Assembly (NCBI GenBank): GCA_020440705.1
Contig: JAGRNP010000020.1
Span: forward strand, 1 to 46,675
Length of the DNA: 46,675 bases
Direction of reading: 5' to 3'
From: a bacterium
GTDB taxonomy: Bacteria > Krumholzibacteriota > Krumholzibacteriia > LZORAL124-64-63
The notes beneath the pieces were generated by a model. The model ran no database searches and had not been told where the DNA came from. It worked only from the letters and a program-made list of their open reading frames with translations. The stretch's first letter is position 1; every line of letters begins with the position of its first letter. The position numbers were made by a program, and so were the translations under genes. Shown here piece by piece: positions 1 through 7,669 of this stretch.

Positions 1-1027
1 TGGCCATCATCGTCGTGGTGTGGGTGCCCTTGGCGATGCGGTGGCCCTCGGTGGCGTGGCAGTCGAGGCACGTCAGGCCGGCCGCCGCGTGCACGTCCCA
101 GTCGGGCGTGAAGGGCGTGCCGCGCTTGCTGCCCGGATGCAGCACGCGGGGGCGGTCGGCACCCCTGGCGGTCAGGCTCGGGGCGAACTCCGCGTGGCCG
201 TTCTCGATGTAGACGTCGCCACCCAGGTTGTGCTGGTGGCAGCGCAGGCAGGCGCCGGTGGTGGGCGTGGTGACGGCCAGGGCGGCGCGCAGGCCGCGGT
301 CCTGGCCCCAGCGCGTGCGGCCGTTCGCGTCGCGCACGACCTGCTTGCGGTCCATGTCGTAGAGCGGACTGTGGCAGATGAGGCAGTCGATGGCGTCGCG
401 CTCGGCGGCGAGGGTCAGGTACAGGGGCATCATCTCGCCGAGGGGCGCCTGGTACTGGCCGCCGATGTGGCACTGCCCGCAGCCCTCGCTCAGGGTGTCG
501 CCGCCGGCGGTGACGACCAGCTCCGCCCAGGCCGTCATGGCGAACGAGCCGGGCTTGGGACAGGGACGGTTCAGCTTGCCCATGGGGAAGTCGTCGGCGA
601 GCTCGCCGTTGAAGCCGTACACGTTCGGGTGCTGCGTGGTGAAGAAGCGGTAGTGGGCCGAGCCGAGCAGATTCGCCATGAGGCCCTCGGCGTGGGCGGC
701 GCCGTCCGGTCCGGCCCAGGCGACCTCGGCGTGGCAGCCGAGACAGGTCGCCGGCCCGGCGTAGGCGCGCAGGCCGGCGTCGGCGAAGTAGTCCACGTGG
801 TCGGCGCGGAACCCGTCCGCGACGGCGGCGTCCCGCACCTCGGCCGCGAGGGCGTCGAATGCCGCCGCATCGACGGCCACGGTCGCGTGGGGGATCCGGC
901 CGGGCCGGCAGTCGGCCGGGAGCATGGCGTTGATGAGGTGGGACCAGCGGCCGGCGGCGAGGAGCGCCATGCCGAGCACGAGGACGGCGACGACGACGCG
1001 GCGTCGGGGACGGCGGGCAGCCGGCAT
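1..1027 (-). CDS. Multiheme cytochrome c, 3' end missing
   Basis: The minus-strand frame is open from the ATG at 1027 to the window edge (342 codons, no stop), so the C-terminus is missing. Residues 11-27 form an uncleaved or cleavable membrane segment after an Arg-rich start, so the protein should act at or beyond the inner membrane. Five CXXCH heme c motifs are visible: CLGCH (95-99), CGQCH (183-187), CLICH (215-219), CLRCH (260-264) and CLDCH (320-324). The Asp-Val-His-(Ala)3-Gly-Leu-Thr stretch before the last motif, and its trailing Glu-Gly-His-Arg, resemble multiheme cytochromes related to octaheme tetrathionate reductase-type proteins. More hemes may lie beyond the edge. Electron transfer is a safe role; any specific substrate is a guess. 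The upstream neighbour on this strand is the repeat protein, separated by a terminator, so this gene is probably transcribed separately. Confidence 0.88.
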   Translation of the reverse strand, partial: MPAARRPRRRVVVAVLVLGMALLAAGRWSHLINAMLPADCRPGRIPHATVAVDAAAFDALAAEVRDAAVADGFRADHVDYFADAGLRAYAGPATCLGCHAEVAWAGPDGAAHAEGLMANLLGSAHYRFFTTQHPNVYGFNGELADDFPMGKLNRPCPKPGSFAMTAWAELVVTAGGDTLSEGCGQCHIGGQYQAPLGEMMPLYLTLAAERDAIDCLICHSPLYDMDRKQVVRDANGRTRWGQDRGLRAALAVTTPTTGACLRCHQHNLGGDVYIENGHAEFAPSLTARGADRPRVLHPGSKRGTPFTPDWDVHAAAGLTCLDCHATEGHRIAKGTHTTTMMA

Positions 1028-1103
1028 GATCGGGCCTCCGCGGGGAGATCAGGGGACTGAGACGCTCTGTTCAAGATCGCGCCGCGGTGTCCGGCGGGTC
1101 AAG

Positions 1104-1125
1104 GAAAACCCCCGTTGAACGGGGT
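1104..1125 (-). terminator. Rho-independent terminator after the repeat-protein gene
   Basis: Read on the minus strand, ACCCCGTT and AACGGGG form a hairpin (arms about 1110-1115 and 1119-1124) followed at once by TTTTCCTT. It lies about 35 bases beyond the stop of the 15-residue-repeat gene and before the cytochrome start at 1027. It should therefore end repeat-gene transcription. Confidence 0.55.
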
Positions 1126-1158
1126 TCTCAACGGGCGGCCGTGACCGTCGGCGGCGGC

Positions 1159-2184
1159 TCAGAAGTGCGCGTTGATCCCCGGCAGCCACTGCAGGCCGCG
1201 CGGGTTGTTGCCCGCGTGGTTCAGCAGGCCGATCTGGACGCCGTGGAGGCTGTCGGTGCTGTTGAACAGCCCGATCGTCAGACCGCGCGTGGTGCGGGTG
1301 CGCGTGTAGGCGCCGGTGCCGAAGCCGCGCAGGTGGTCGCTGGACAGGTACGCCAGGGACAGCCCGGCGCCGTCGATGGTGTCGGCGCCGATGCCGCCGC
1401 CTACGAAGAGGCCCTGCAACCGGTTGCCGCCGATGCCGACGCCGCCGATCACGAGGCCGGTCATGTCGTCGCCCCCGACCCCGATGCCGCCGATGGCGAC
1501 GCCCGTCACGTCGTCGCCGCCGACGCCGACGCCGCCGACGAACAGCCCGGTCATCTCGTTGCCGCCGATGCCGACGCCGCCGACGAAGAGGCCGGTCATG
1601 TCGTCGCCGCCGACGCCGACGCCGCCCACGGCGAGGCCTGTCATCTCGTCGCCGCCGACCCCGATGCCGCCCACGGCGATCCCCGTGATGTCGTCGGCGC
1701 CGACGCCCAGTCCGCCCAGCACGAGGCCGGTGACGTCGTCGGCGCCGATGCCCAGGCCGCCGACGAAGATGCCGGAAAGGTCGTCGGCGCCGATCCCGAG
1801 GCCGCCGATCCCGAGGCCGCTCATGTCGTCGGCCCCGATGCCGATGCCGCCGACGGCGATGCCGTCGATGTCCCCGGCGCCGATGCCGATGCCGGCCAGC
1901 ACGAGACCGGTGGTGGCGGCCGCCCGATGGCCGATCAGGTTCAGGGACAGCCCGGTGTAGCGCGCGTCCCCGTTGCGGCGGGGCACGCCCAGGGTGAGGT
2001 TGACCCCGGTGACCGATCCGACCTCGCGGTCGGAGAAGTTCAGGCGCAGCCCGGAGAATCGGGGCAGGTTGCCGAAGCCGAGGCCGCCCTGGGAACTGGG
2101 CAGGCCCACGCCGCCGGCCCGCGCCGCGGGGGCGGCGACCGCGAGCAGGGCGCCGAGGGCGAGGGGCATCGCGATTCGCTTCAT
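1159..2184 (-). CDS. Exported protein with eleven 15-residue Gly-rich repeats (LA_2272-like surface repeat family)
   Basis: This is a 341-residue protein with a clear signal peptide (residues 1-23, ending Ala-Arg-Ala). Residues 93-257 are eleven uninterrupted copies of a 15-residue unit with the pattern G-hydrophobic-x-hydrophobic-GG-hydrophobic-G-hydrophobic-G-(G/A)-(D/N)-(D/E)-x-T; one copy reads GLFVGGVGVGGDDMT. Flanking segments have a looser version. The C-terminal part (GLTIGLFN..., GVQIGLLN..., ending INAHF) is typical of the LA_2272-type surface repeat proteins known from Leptospira and FCB bacteria. The regular alternation of beta-branched residues and glycine suggests a beta-solenoid or a repetitive beta sheet; that is inference. 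Its function is unknown. The start is supported by GAAAGGA just upstream. It is divergent from the VOC gene and ends at its own terminator. Confidence 0.85.
   Translation of the reverse strand: MKRIAMPLALGALLAVAAPAARAGGVGLPSSQGGLGFGNLPRFSGLRLNFSDREVGSVTGVNLTLGVPRRNGDARYTGLSLNLIGHRAAATTGLVLAGIGIGAGDIDGIAVGGIGIGADDMSGLGIGGLGIGADDLSGIFVGGLGIGADDVTGLVLGGLGVGADDITGIAVGGIGVGGDEMTGLAVGGVGVGGDDMTGLFVGGVGIGGNEMTGLFVGGVGVGGDDVTGVAIGGIGVGGDDMTGLVIGGVGIGGNRLQGLFVGGGIGADTIDGAGLSLAYLSSDHLRGFGTGAYTRTRTTRGLTIGLFNSTDSLHGVQIGLLNHAGNNPRGLQWLPGINAHF
1414..1908 (-). repeat. In-frame 45-bp tandem repeat array, 11 units
   Basis: Eleven consecutive 45-bp units encode the 15-residue repeats of the exported protein. 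The units are very similar at DNA level (repeated gtcgtcgccgccgacgcc on the plus strand), with no spacers, and the length is exactly 11 x 45. Such arrays can change copy number by recombination or slippage. Confidence 0.85.
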
Positions 2185-2333
2185 GGGGCATCCTTTCACC
2201 GGAAGGGTTCGGGGCCAAGGACGCACGGACGCCGGGGAAGTTACATGCCCGGCGCGCGGGCGGCCCTGCGGCAGCGGACCTAGCTTGTCCGGGATCGCGA
2301 TCCCCCGCCACCGCCGCCACCGAAAGGACCGCC

Positions 2334-3116
2334 ATGCCGGACATCGCCACCCATCCCGCCGGCACCTTCTGCTACGCCGAACTGGCCAGCACCGACCCGA
2401 CGGCCTCGGGCGAATTCTACACCGCCCTGTTCGGCTGGGGCCGCAACGACCAGGACATGGGCGCCTATGGCATCTACACCCAGTTCCTGCTGCGCGACCG
2501 GGTCGTCGCCGCCCAGTTCCGCCTGCCGGACGACCAGCCCGTGCCCACCCACTGGTGCCAGTACGTCTCGGTGCCGGACGCCGATGCGACCACACGGCAG
2601 GCGGTCGACCTCGGCGCCGAGATCCTCATGGGGCCGCTGGACGTAATGGACTACGGCCGCATGACCATCCTCAACGATCCGCAGGGAGCCAAGATCAACC
2701 TCTGGCAGCCCCGCGCCAACATCGGCGTGGGCGTGCTCGACGAGCCGGGCGCCATGTGCTGGAACGAGCTGATGTCCCCGGACCCGGCCGCCTCGACGGG
2801 CTTCTACGGCGCCCTCTTCGGCTGGGGCACCGAGAGCATGGACCTGGGGGAGATGGGCACCTACACCGTCTGGACCCGCGGCGCCGAGGAGCGCGCGGGC
2901 GGCGGCATGGTGGCGATCACCGCGGCCATGAAGGACGTGCCGCCCAACTGGCTCATCTACTTCCAGGTCGCCGATCCGGCGGCCGTCGCCGCCCGGGCGG
3001 GCGAGCTCGGCGGAGCCGTCGTCGTGCCGCCGACCGACATCCCGGGGGCGGGACGGTTCGCCGTCCTGTCCGATCCGGCGGGCGGCGTGTTCGGCATCTA
3101 CCTGTCGCGGCGTTGA
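2334..3116 (+). CDS. Tandem VOC-domain (glyoxalase/bleomycin-resistance fold) protein
   Basis: The 260 residues form two vicinal-oxygen-chelate domains (about 8-122 and 132-260). Each opens with the characteristic segment (C-Y-A-E-L-A-S-T-D-P, then C-W-N-E-L-M-S-P-D-P) followed by FYTALFGW or FYGALFGW. The family includes extradiol dioxygenase-like, glyoxalase-like and sequestration proteins. This two-domain version is common in Actinobacteria and other high-GC bacteria, mostly without known substrate. No signal peptide is present, so it is cytoplasmic. AAAGGA lies 6 bases before the ATG. It is monocistronic and divergent from the repeat protein; a -10-like TAGCTT occurs at 2281. A specific enzymatic role cannot be assigned. 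Confidence 0.88.
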   Translation: MPDIATHPAGTFCYAELASTDPTASGEFYTALFGWGRNDQDMGAYGIYTQFLLRDRVVAAQFRLPDDQPVPTHWCQYVSVPDADATTRQAVDLGAEILMGPLDVMDYGRMTILNDPQGAKINLWQPRANIGVGVLDEPGAMCWNELMSPDPAASTGFYGALFGWGTESMDLGEMGTYTVWTRGAEERAGGGMVAITAAMKDVPPNWLIYFQVADPAAVAARAGELGGAVVVPPTDIPGAGRFAVLSDPAGGVFGIYLSRR

Positions 3117-3129
3117 GCGGTCGCCCCGG

Positions 3130-3158
3130 TTGCCGAACCGGCGCACCGCGACTAACCT
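3130..3158 (+). promoter_or_regulatory. Sigma-70-type promoter of the phn-like transporter operon
   Basis: TTGCCG (3130-3135), a 17-base spacer and TAACCT (3153-3158) lie about 95 bases before the first gene. The same TTGnnn-N17-TAnnnT arrangement occurs at 20080 and 22018. Predicted from sequence only. Confidence 0.42.
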
Positions 3159-3178
3159 TGTCGGCTCGTGACCAAGGC

Positions 3179-3233
3179 GGCGCCCGGTGGCCGGGCGCCG
3201 CACCCTGATCGCGGCGGGGACAGGCCCCGCCGC
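3179..3233 (+). other. Two perfect 9-bp hairpins in the transporter mRNA leader
   Basis: GGCGCCCGG (3179-3187) pairs with CCGGGCGCC (3191-3199) across a 3-base loop. GCGGCGGGG (3211-3219) pairs with CCCCGCCGC (3225-3233) across a 5-base loop. Both lie between the predicted promoter and the ribosome binding site GGAGGG (3241-3246). They may be a structured regulatory leader, or only GC-rich folding. No known riboswitch class fits well. Confidence 0.4.
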
Positions 3234-3252
3234 TTGCGTGGGAGGGATCCTC

Positions 3253-4149
3253 TTGAAGAACCGTATCCTGCCGGGCCTGCTGCTCGGTCTCCTGATCCTG
3301 GCGGTCGCCGGCTGCGGCGGCGGCGAGAAGCAGTCCACCACCGAGGCCGCGCCCGTGCTGAAGTTCACGGCCATCCCCGACCAGAACACCACCGAACTGG
3401 CCCAGCGCTTCGCGCCCCTCGCCACCTACCTGTCCGGCCAGCTGGGCGTGCCGGTCGAGTACGTGCCCGCCCGCGACTACCAGGCCTCGGTCGAGATGTT
3501 CCGCAACGGCGACATCCAGTTCGCCTGGTACGGCGGCCTGACCGGCGTGCAGGCCCGCGCGGCGGTGCCCGGCGCCCGGGCCATCGCCCAGGGCGATGCC
3601 GATCCCCACTACTACTCCTACTTCATCGCCAACGCGTCGACGGGCCTCGAGGCCTCCGACGACTTCCCGCTGGGCATCGGCGCCCACACCTTCACCTTCG
3701 GCTCGGAGAGCTCGACCTCGGGCCGTCTCATGCCGGAGTTCTTCATCCGCCAGGCCTCGGGCAAGGCCCCGGCCGATTTCTTCCAGGAGCCCTTCGGCTT
3801 CTCCGGCAGCCACGACAAGACCTGCGAGATGGTCGAGGCCGGACGCTTCGCCGTCGGCGTGGTGAACTACAAGGTCTACGACCGTCGCGTGGCCGACGGC
3901 ACCACCGATCCCGCCGTGTGCAAGGTCATCTGGCGCACGCCCGAGTACGCCGACTACAACTTCACGGCCCATCCGGATCTGGAGACGACCTTCGGCGCCG
4001 GCTTCACCGACAAGCTGCAGCAGGCGCTGGTGGGCATCACCGACCCGCAGCTGCTCGCGGCGCTGCCCCGCGACAAGCTCATCCCGGCCCGCAACGAGGA
4101 GTTCGACGGCATCGCCGCCGTCGCCCGCGACCTCGGCATGCTGCGCTAG
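3253..4149 (+). CDS. phnD: PhnD-type phosphonate/phosphite/phosphate ABC transporter substrate-binding lipoprotein
   Basis: This 298-residue periplasmic binding protein of the PhnD family captures a phosphorus oxyanion or phosphonate for the adjacent PhnC/PhnE proteins. The TTG start at 3253 is chosen because GGAGGG lies 6-7 bases upstream and it gives a clean lipoprotein signal (KNR, hydrophobic core, LAVAGC with lipid Cys at about 21); an in-frame GTG at 3187 lies inside a leader hairpin. Family features include the early segment on Ala/Ile-Pro-Asp-Gln-Asn, the YVPARDYQASVEMFRNGDI region and the WYGGLTGVQA motif. The stop is 1 base before phnC, so the genes form an operon. No C-P lyase or phosphonatase gene is in the window, so the true ligand (phosphonate, phosphite or phosphate) is open. 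Confidence 0.85.
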   Translation: MKNRILPGLLLGLLILAVAGCGGGEKQSTTEAAPVLKFTAIPDQNTTELAQRFAPLATYLSGQLGVPVEYVPARDYQASVEMFRNGDIQFAWYGGLTGVQARAAVPGARAIAQGDADPHYYSYFIANASTGLEASDDFPLGIGAHTFTFGSESSTSGRLMPEFFIRQASGKAPADFFQEPFGFSGSHDKTCEMVEAGRFAVGVVNYKVYDRRVADGTTDPAVCKVIWRTPEYADYNFTAHPDLETTFGAGFTDKLQQALVGITDPQLLAALPRDKLIPARNEEFDGIAAVARDLGMLR

Positions 4150-4150
4150 G

Positions 4151-4930
4151 ATGGACGCACCGGTGGCCAGGGGCGGCTTCCGCCTCGAGAACGTGACGGT
4201 GCGCTACGCCGAAGTGCCCGCCCTGGACGACGTCTCCCTGGACGTCGCCCCGGGCGAGCGCGTGGCCCTGATCGGGCCCAGCGGGGCGGGCAAGACCACG
4301 CTGCTCCGTCTGCTGAACGGCGGCGCGGTGCCGGCGCACGGCCGCGTTCTCGTCGATGCCGGCGACCTGGCCACCCTGCGGGGCGACACCCTGCGCCGCC
4401 ACCGGGCCGACGTGGGCTTCGTGCACCAGGACCTGCGTCTGGTGCCGAACCTGCGCGTCTCCCAGAACGTGCTGGCCGGACGCCTCGGCCGGGTCGGCTT
4501 CGCCGGTGCGCTGCGCCTGCTGCTGCGCCCGGACGGCGCCGCCCGCGAGCGCGTGCACGCCCTCCTCGAACGGGTCGGCGTGGGCGAGTACATGTTCCAG
4601 CGGGTCGATCGCCTCTCCGGCGGCCAGGCCCAGCGCGTGGCCATCGCCCGCGCCCTCTTCCAGGATCCGCTCCTGCTGCTGGCCGACGAACCGGTGGCCA
4701 GCGTCGACCCCGCGCGGGCCGAGAACCTGCTGGCCCTGCTGAGCGAACTCGGCCGCGAGCACGGCCTGACGGTCGTGGTCAGCCTCCACAATCCCGACCT
4801 GGCCCGCCGCCACTTCGACCGCCTGGTCGGCCTGCGCGCCGGGCGGGTCGTGTTCGACGCCCCGGGCGCCGCCGTCGACGCCGACCGGCTCGACGATCTC
4901 TACCGGCTGGAGCGCGACCATGAGCTTTGA
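4151..4930 (+). CDS. phnC: PhnC-type ABC transporter ATP-binding protein
   Basis: This 259-residue ATPase powers import with the two PhnE-like permeases. Walker A is GPSGAGKTT at 42-50, the signature LSGGQAQR is near 155-162, and Walker B LLLADEP with the following SVDP D-loop is near 174-184. Length and motifs fit PhnC (about 250-260 residues). It begins 1 base after phnD ends and its 3' end overlaps the first permease by 11 bases, so the operon is likely translationally coupled. As with PhnD, the transported compound is not determined by the sequence. Confidence 0.88.
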   Translation: MDAPVARGGFRLENVTVRYAEVPALDDVSLDVAPGERVALIGPSGAGKTTLLRLLNGGAVPAHGRVLVDAGDLATLRGDTLRRHRADVGFVHQDLRLVPNLRVSQNVLAGRLGRVGFAGALRLLLRPDGAARERVHALLERVGVGEYMFQRVDRLSGGQAQRVAIARALFQDPLLLLADEPVASVDPARAENLLALLSELGREHGLTVVVSLHNPDLARRHFDRLVGLRAGRVVFDAPGAAVDADRLDDLYRLERDHEL

Positions 4931-5798
4931 ACGGCGTCTGGAGCCCCGGGGGGGCTCCGCGCGGCGTGACGGGCCGGGGTCGCGCCTGGGGTCCTTCGCC
5001 ACGGGGGGCCTGATCCTCGCGGCCCTCGTGCTCGCCGCCCTGTGGTCGGCGTGGCGCCTCCAGCTCGATCCCGCCGATCTCCTGCCCGATCGCGGCGGCC
5101 TGCGCCTGGCCGGCGAGTTCTTCGGCCGGGCCCTGCGTCCGGCGCTCCACTTCCAGAGCGACTGGGGCGCGGCGGGCGGCGACTCGCTGCTGCGCCAGGC
5201 CCTGCGGGCGGCGGGTGCCACGGTGGTCTTCGCCGCCACCGCCCTGTCGGTGGCCGTGGTGGGCGGCTTCGTCCTCGGTTTCCTCGGTTCGACGCGCCTT
5301 ATGGGACGCCGCCTGGCGCCCGTCGTGGCCGTGGTGCGCGTGCTGGCCAACGTGCTGCGCTCGGTGCACGAGCTCATCTGGGCGGTGCTCCTGCTGGCGG
5401 CCCTGGGCCACGGGCCGGGCGTCGCCGTGGCCGCCATCGCGCTGCCCTACACGGGGGTGCTGGCCAAGATCTTCGGCGAGCTCATCGACGAGACCCCGAC
5501 CGACGCGGCCGACGCCCTGGGCCTGGCCGGCGCCCCGCCCGCCGCGCGCTTCGCCGTAGGGATCCTGCCCCGGGCCCTGCCCGACATGCTCGCCTACACG
5601 TTCTACCGCTTCGAGTGCGCCCTGCGCTCGTCGGCGGTGCTCGGCTTCTTCGGCTTCCCCACCCTCGGCTACCACCTGGCCGCCTCCTTCGAGAACCTCT
5701 ACTACGGCGAGGTGTGGACGTACCTGTACGTGCTGCTCGTGCTCGTGCTCGTGGTCGACTGGTGGAGCGGGCGTCTGCGGCGGGAGCTCGTCTCGTGA
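4920..5798 (+). CDS. phnE: PhnE-type ABC transporter permease, first copy
   Basis: This 292-residue inner-membrane permease has several hydrophobic segments (about 22-41, 90-120, 140-170, 205-240, 255-280). The PhnE-type coupling region is visible around EAxxxxG-like residues 190-210 (DAADALGLAGAPPAARFAVG) and the later FYRFECALRSSAVLGFFG segment, a PhnE hallmark. It overlaps phnC by 11 bases upstream. Its TGA overlaps the GTG of the second permease (GTGA). Two different PhnE proteins presumably make a heterodimeric channel, as in several PhnDCEE systems. Confidence 0.85.
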   Translation: MSFERRLEPRGGSARRDGPGSRLGSFATGGLILAALVLAALWSAWRLQLDPADLLPDRGGLRLAGEFFGRALRPALHFQSDWGAAGGDSLLRQALRAAGATVVFAATALSVAVVGGFVLGFLGSTRLMGRRLAPVVAVVRVLANVLRSVHELIWAVLLLAALGHGPGVAVAAIALPYTGVLAKIFGELIDETPTDAADALGLAGAPPAARFAVGILPRALPDMLAYTFYRFECALRSSAVLGFFGFPTLGYHLAASFENLYYGEVWTYLYVLLVLVLVVDWWSGRLRRELVS

Positions 5799-6739
5799 GG
5801 GCGGCCGCCGGCAGCCGGCGCGGCACGGTGGCGCGCCTGCACCGGGCGCGGCCGCGACGTCCGTTCGTGCGGGTGAGCGTGGGGGCGCTGCTCCTGATCG
5901 TCGTCGTCAGCTGGCTGGCGGGGGGCTTCGATCCCGGGCATGGCTTGAGCGAGCGCCAGCAGGCCAACGCGACCCGTTTCCTCGGCGAGCTGCGGCCGTG
6001 GCCGCTGCAGCAGCCGGATGCCCCTGCGGGTCTGGGCGAACGGCTCGGTGTCGCATCGGCCTGGGCCGGGGAGCTGTGGCGCGACCGCGGCCGGGACGCG
6101 GCCGTCCGCACCCTGGCCATGAGCATCGTCGCCATCGTGCTGGCGGGCGGCGCCGGCGCCCTGCTCAGTCTCGGCGCGGCCCGCAACTTCGCCGCGCCGC
6201 AGCCCTTCCTGGCCGACGGCCGTTCGCCGGCGCGCACCGCGCGGCTGGCCTGGCGCGGGGTCGTCGCCGTGACGCGCGGCCTCCTGACCGGCCTGCGCTC
6301 GCTGCCGGAGTACGTGTGGGCGTTCCTGCTCCTGTCCCTGCTCGGCCCCACCGCCTGGCCCCTGGTCCTGGCCCTCGCCCTGCACAACGCCGGTATCCTG
6401 GGCAAGCTGGGGGCCGACGTCGTCGAGAACGTCGACGCCCCGGCCCCGGCCGCCCTGCGCGGCCTCGGCGCCGGCCGGCTGGCCATCGCCTTCGCCGCGC
6501 TGGTGCCCCTGTCGCTGCCGCGCTTCCTGCTCTTCTTCTTCTACCGCTGGGAAACCTGCGTGCGCGAGGCGACGGTGCTCGGCATGCTCGGCATCGGGTC
6601 GCTCGGCTTCTGGATCGTCGACGCCCGGGCGCGCACCGCCTCCGACGAGATGTTCTTCTTCGTCGTGTGCGGCATCGGGCTGGTCTTCGTGGGGGATCTG
6701 GTCTCGGGCGTGGTGCGGCACCTGCTCCGGCGGGCCTGA
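5795..6739 (+). CDS. phnE: PhnE-type ABC transporter permease, second copy
   Basis: This 314-residue permease is paralogous to the preceding gene. The GTG at 5795 is preferred because it overlaps the previous TGA (GTGA) and is followed by an Arg-rich cytoplasmic start and a membrane helix (about 28-46). The frame extends upstream, but only inside the other permease gene. PhnE-like features are the ATPase-contact loop near 220-240 (APAALRGLGAGRLAIAFAAL) and the later FYRWETCVREATVLGMLG, matching FYRFECALRSSAVLGFFG of its partner. It is the last gene of the importer operon and is followed by inverted repeats at 6748-6805. Confidence 0.85.
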   Translation: MRAAAGSRRGTVARLHRARPRRPFVRVSVGALLLIVVVSWLAGGFDPGHGLSERQQANATRFLGELRPWPLQQPDAPAGLGERLGVASAWAGELWRDRGRDAAVRTLAMSIVAIVLAGGAGALLSLGAARNFAAPQPFLADGRSPARTARLAWRGVVAVTRGLLTGLRSLPEYVWAFLLLSLLGPTAWPLVLALALHNAGILGKLGADVVENVDAPAPAALRGLGAGRLAIAFAALVPLSLPRFLLFFFYRWETCVREATVLGMLGIGSLGFWIVDARARTASDEMFFFVVCGIGLVFVGDLVSGVVRHLLRRA

Positions 6740-6747
6740 GCCCATCA

Positions 6748-6805
6748 CCCGCCGCTTGGGCGGGCGAACGAAAGCGGGACCCGTGGGGGCCCGCCTCGTC
6801 GTTCG
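6748..6805. terminator. Likely bidirectional terminator between convergent genes
   Basis: CCCGCC (6748-6753) pairs with GGCGGG (6759-6764). A second stem has outer arms CGAACGA (6765-6771) and TCGTTCG (6799-6805) with inner arms GCGGG (6774-6778) and CCCGC (6790-6794). The region separates the importer operon (plus) from the lamin-tail gene (minus). There is no strong T-tract, so efficiency is uncertain. Confidence 0.42.
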
Positions 6806-6825
6806 TCGTGGTCGTCGGCCGGCCG

Positions 6826-7461
6826 CTAGCGGAAGTCCGCCTTGAGGGAACCCCAGCTGCGATACAGGTCGTCGGACACCGCGCCGCAGTCGGCGATGTG
6901 GTTGCCGAGTCCGCTGAAGGTGTCGACCGGCGCGAAGGTCCACTCGTCGCAGGGATCGAAGGGGTCGTCGGGCGTGGTGTCGCCGCTGCAGATGCTGCTC
7001 AGGCGGCGCAGGGTGTGGTTCGCCGTGTCGCCTTCGCTGCAGCTCCAGAAGCTGCCCGGGTCTTCGCCCACGCGGCCGAAGCTGTCGATGACGACGGTGC
7101 CGCCGAACATGAGCACCACGGCGTCGTCGCCGTTGAAGTTGATGTTGGCGTTGGCCTGGTCGCCGAGGGCGAGCAGCCCGGCGTCGGAGAGGGTGTTGAC
7201 GATGACGAACGCATCGCCGGGGCCGAGATCGACCGCGTCGAGGGCGATGGACGTGGACGTCGTCGCCCCGTTGGAGAAGCGCTCGATCGTGTAGCCGCCG
7301 AGGTTGATGACGTCCTCGGTGCCGTTGTAGATCTCGAGCGCCTTGTTGTTCCCCGAACCCTCCACGTACTCGGAGAGCAGGAGGTCGGTCGTCTGCCCGA
7401 CGGCCGCGGTGGCGCCGCAGGCCAGGCAGAGAAGAACGATCAGCGTGAGCTTGGACATCAT
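6826..7461 (-). CDS. Secreted lamin-tail-domain (LTD) protein
   Basis: This 211-residue protein has a signal peptide (about 1-22) followed directly by a lamin tail domain. DLLLSEYVEGSGNNKALEIY, the NLGGYTIERFSNG segment, and the later GDAFVIVNT and DDAVVLMFGG are diagnostic of bacterial LTDs found in secreted nucleases and surface proteins. No nuclease or other catalytic domain follows; the C-terminus holds several Cys residues and ends SWGSLKADFR. It probably serves in binding or structure outside the cell. Tandem ATGs exist at 7461 and 7458; AGGAG spacing (4 or 7 bases) slightly favours the second. A near-perfect consensus sigma-70 promoter lies upstream, suggesting strong expression. Confidence 0.85.
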   Translation of the reverse strand: MMSKLTLIVLLCLACGATAAVGQTTDLLLSEYVEGSGNNKALEIYNGTEDVINLGGYTIERFSNGATTSTSIALDAVDLGPGDAFVIVNTLSDAGLLALGDQANANINFNGDDAVVLMFGGTVVIDSFGRVGEDPGSFWSCSEGDTANHTLRRLSSICSGDTTPDDPFDPCDEWTFAPVDTFSGLGNHIADCGAVSDDLYRSWGSLKADFR

Positions 7462-7548
7462 GGCACTCCTGTTCCGCCGGACCAGGGGACCGGCACCAAG
7501 GCTTGCCCGGACCGAGGCCCGCGTTTCGGGCTCGGGGGCGATGCGCAG

Positions 7549-7578
7549 ATTATATCAAATCGCACCCCGTCCTGTCAA
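7549..7578 (-). promoter_or_regulatory. Consensus sigma-70 promoter of the LTD gene
   Basis: On the minus strand TTGACA (7578-7573), an 18-base spacer and TATAAT (7554-7549) match the textbook consensus at all twelve positions. The expected start is near 7541, giving a leader of about 80 bases with a small GCCCG/CGGGC hairpin. The surrounding 7540-7640 region is notably AT-rich for this genome. Confidence 0.72.
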
Positions 7579-7669
7579 TGAATCGCCCCGGAAAACCCCC
7601 GAAAATGCGCGTTTTTCCAGATTTTGCAGTTTCGGTACTTTTCCGCACGCCCGCAGCGGACCGCCGCCG

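Noticed and set aside
1414-1908. CRISPR-like regular repetition
   Set aside because: Units are contiguous without spacers, keep the reading frame and have an exact 45-base period; they are protein repeats.
3201-3246. TPP-riboswitch-like letters (CTGATC ... TTGCGTGGGA) in the phn-like leader
   Set aside because: The essential CTGAGA internal loop and the matching 5' GGGG stem are absent, and the downstream genes are not thiamine related.
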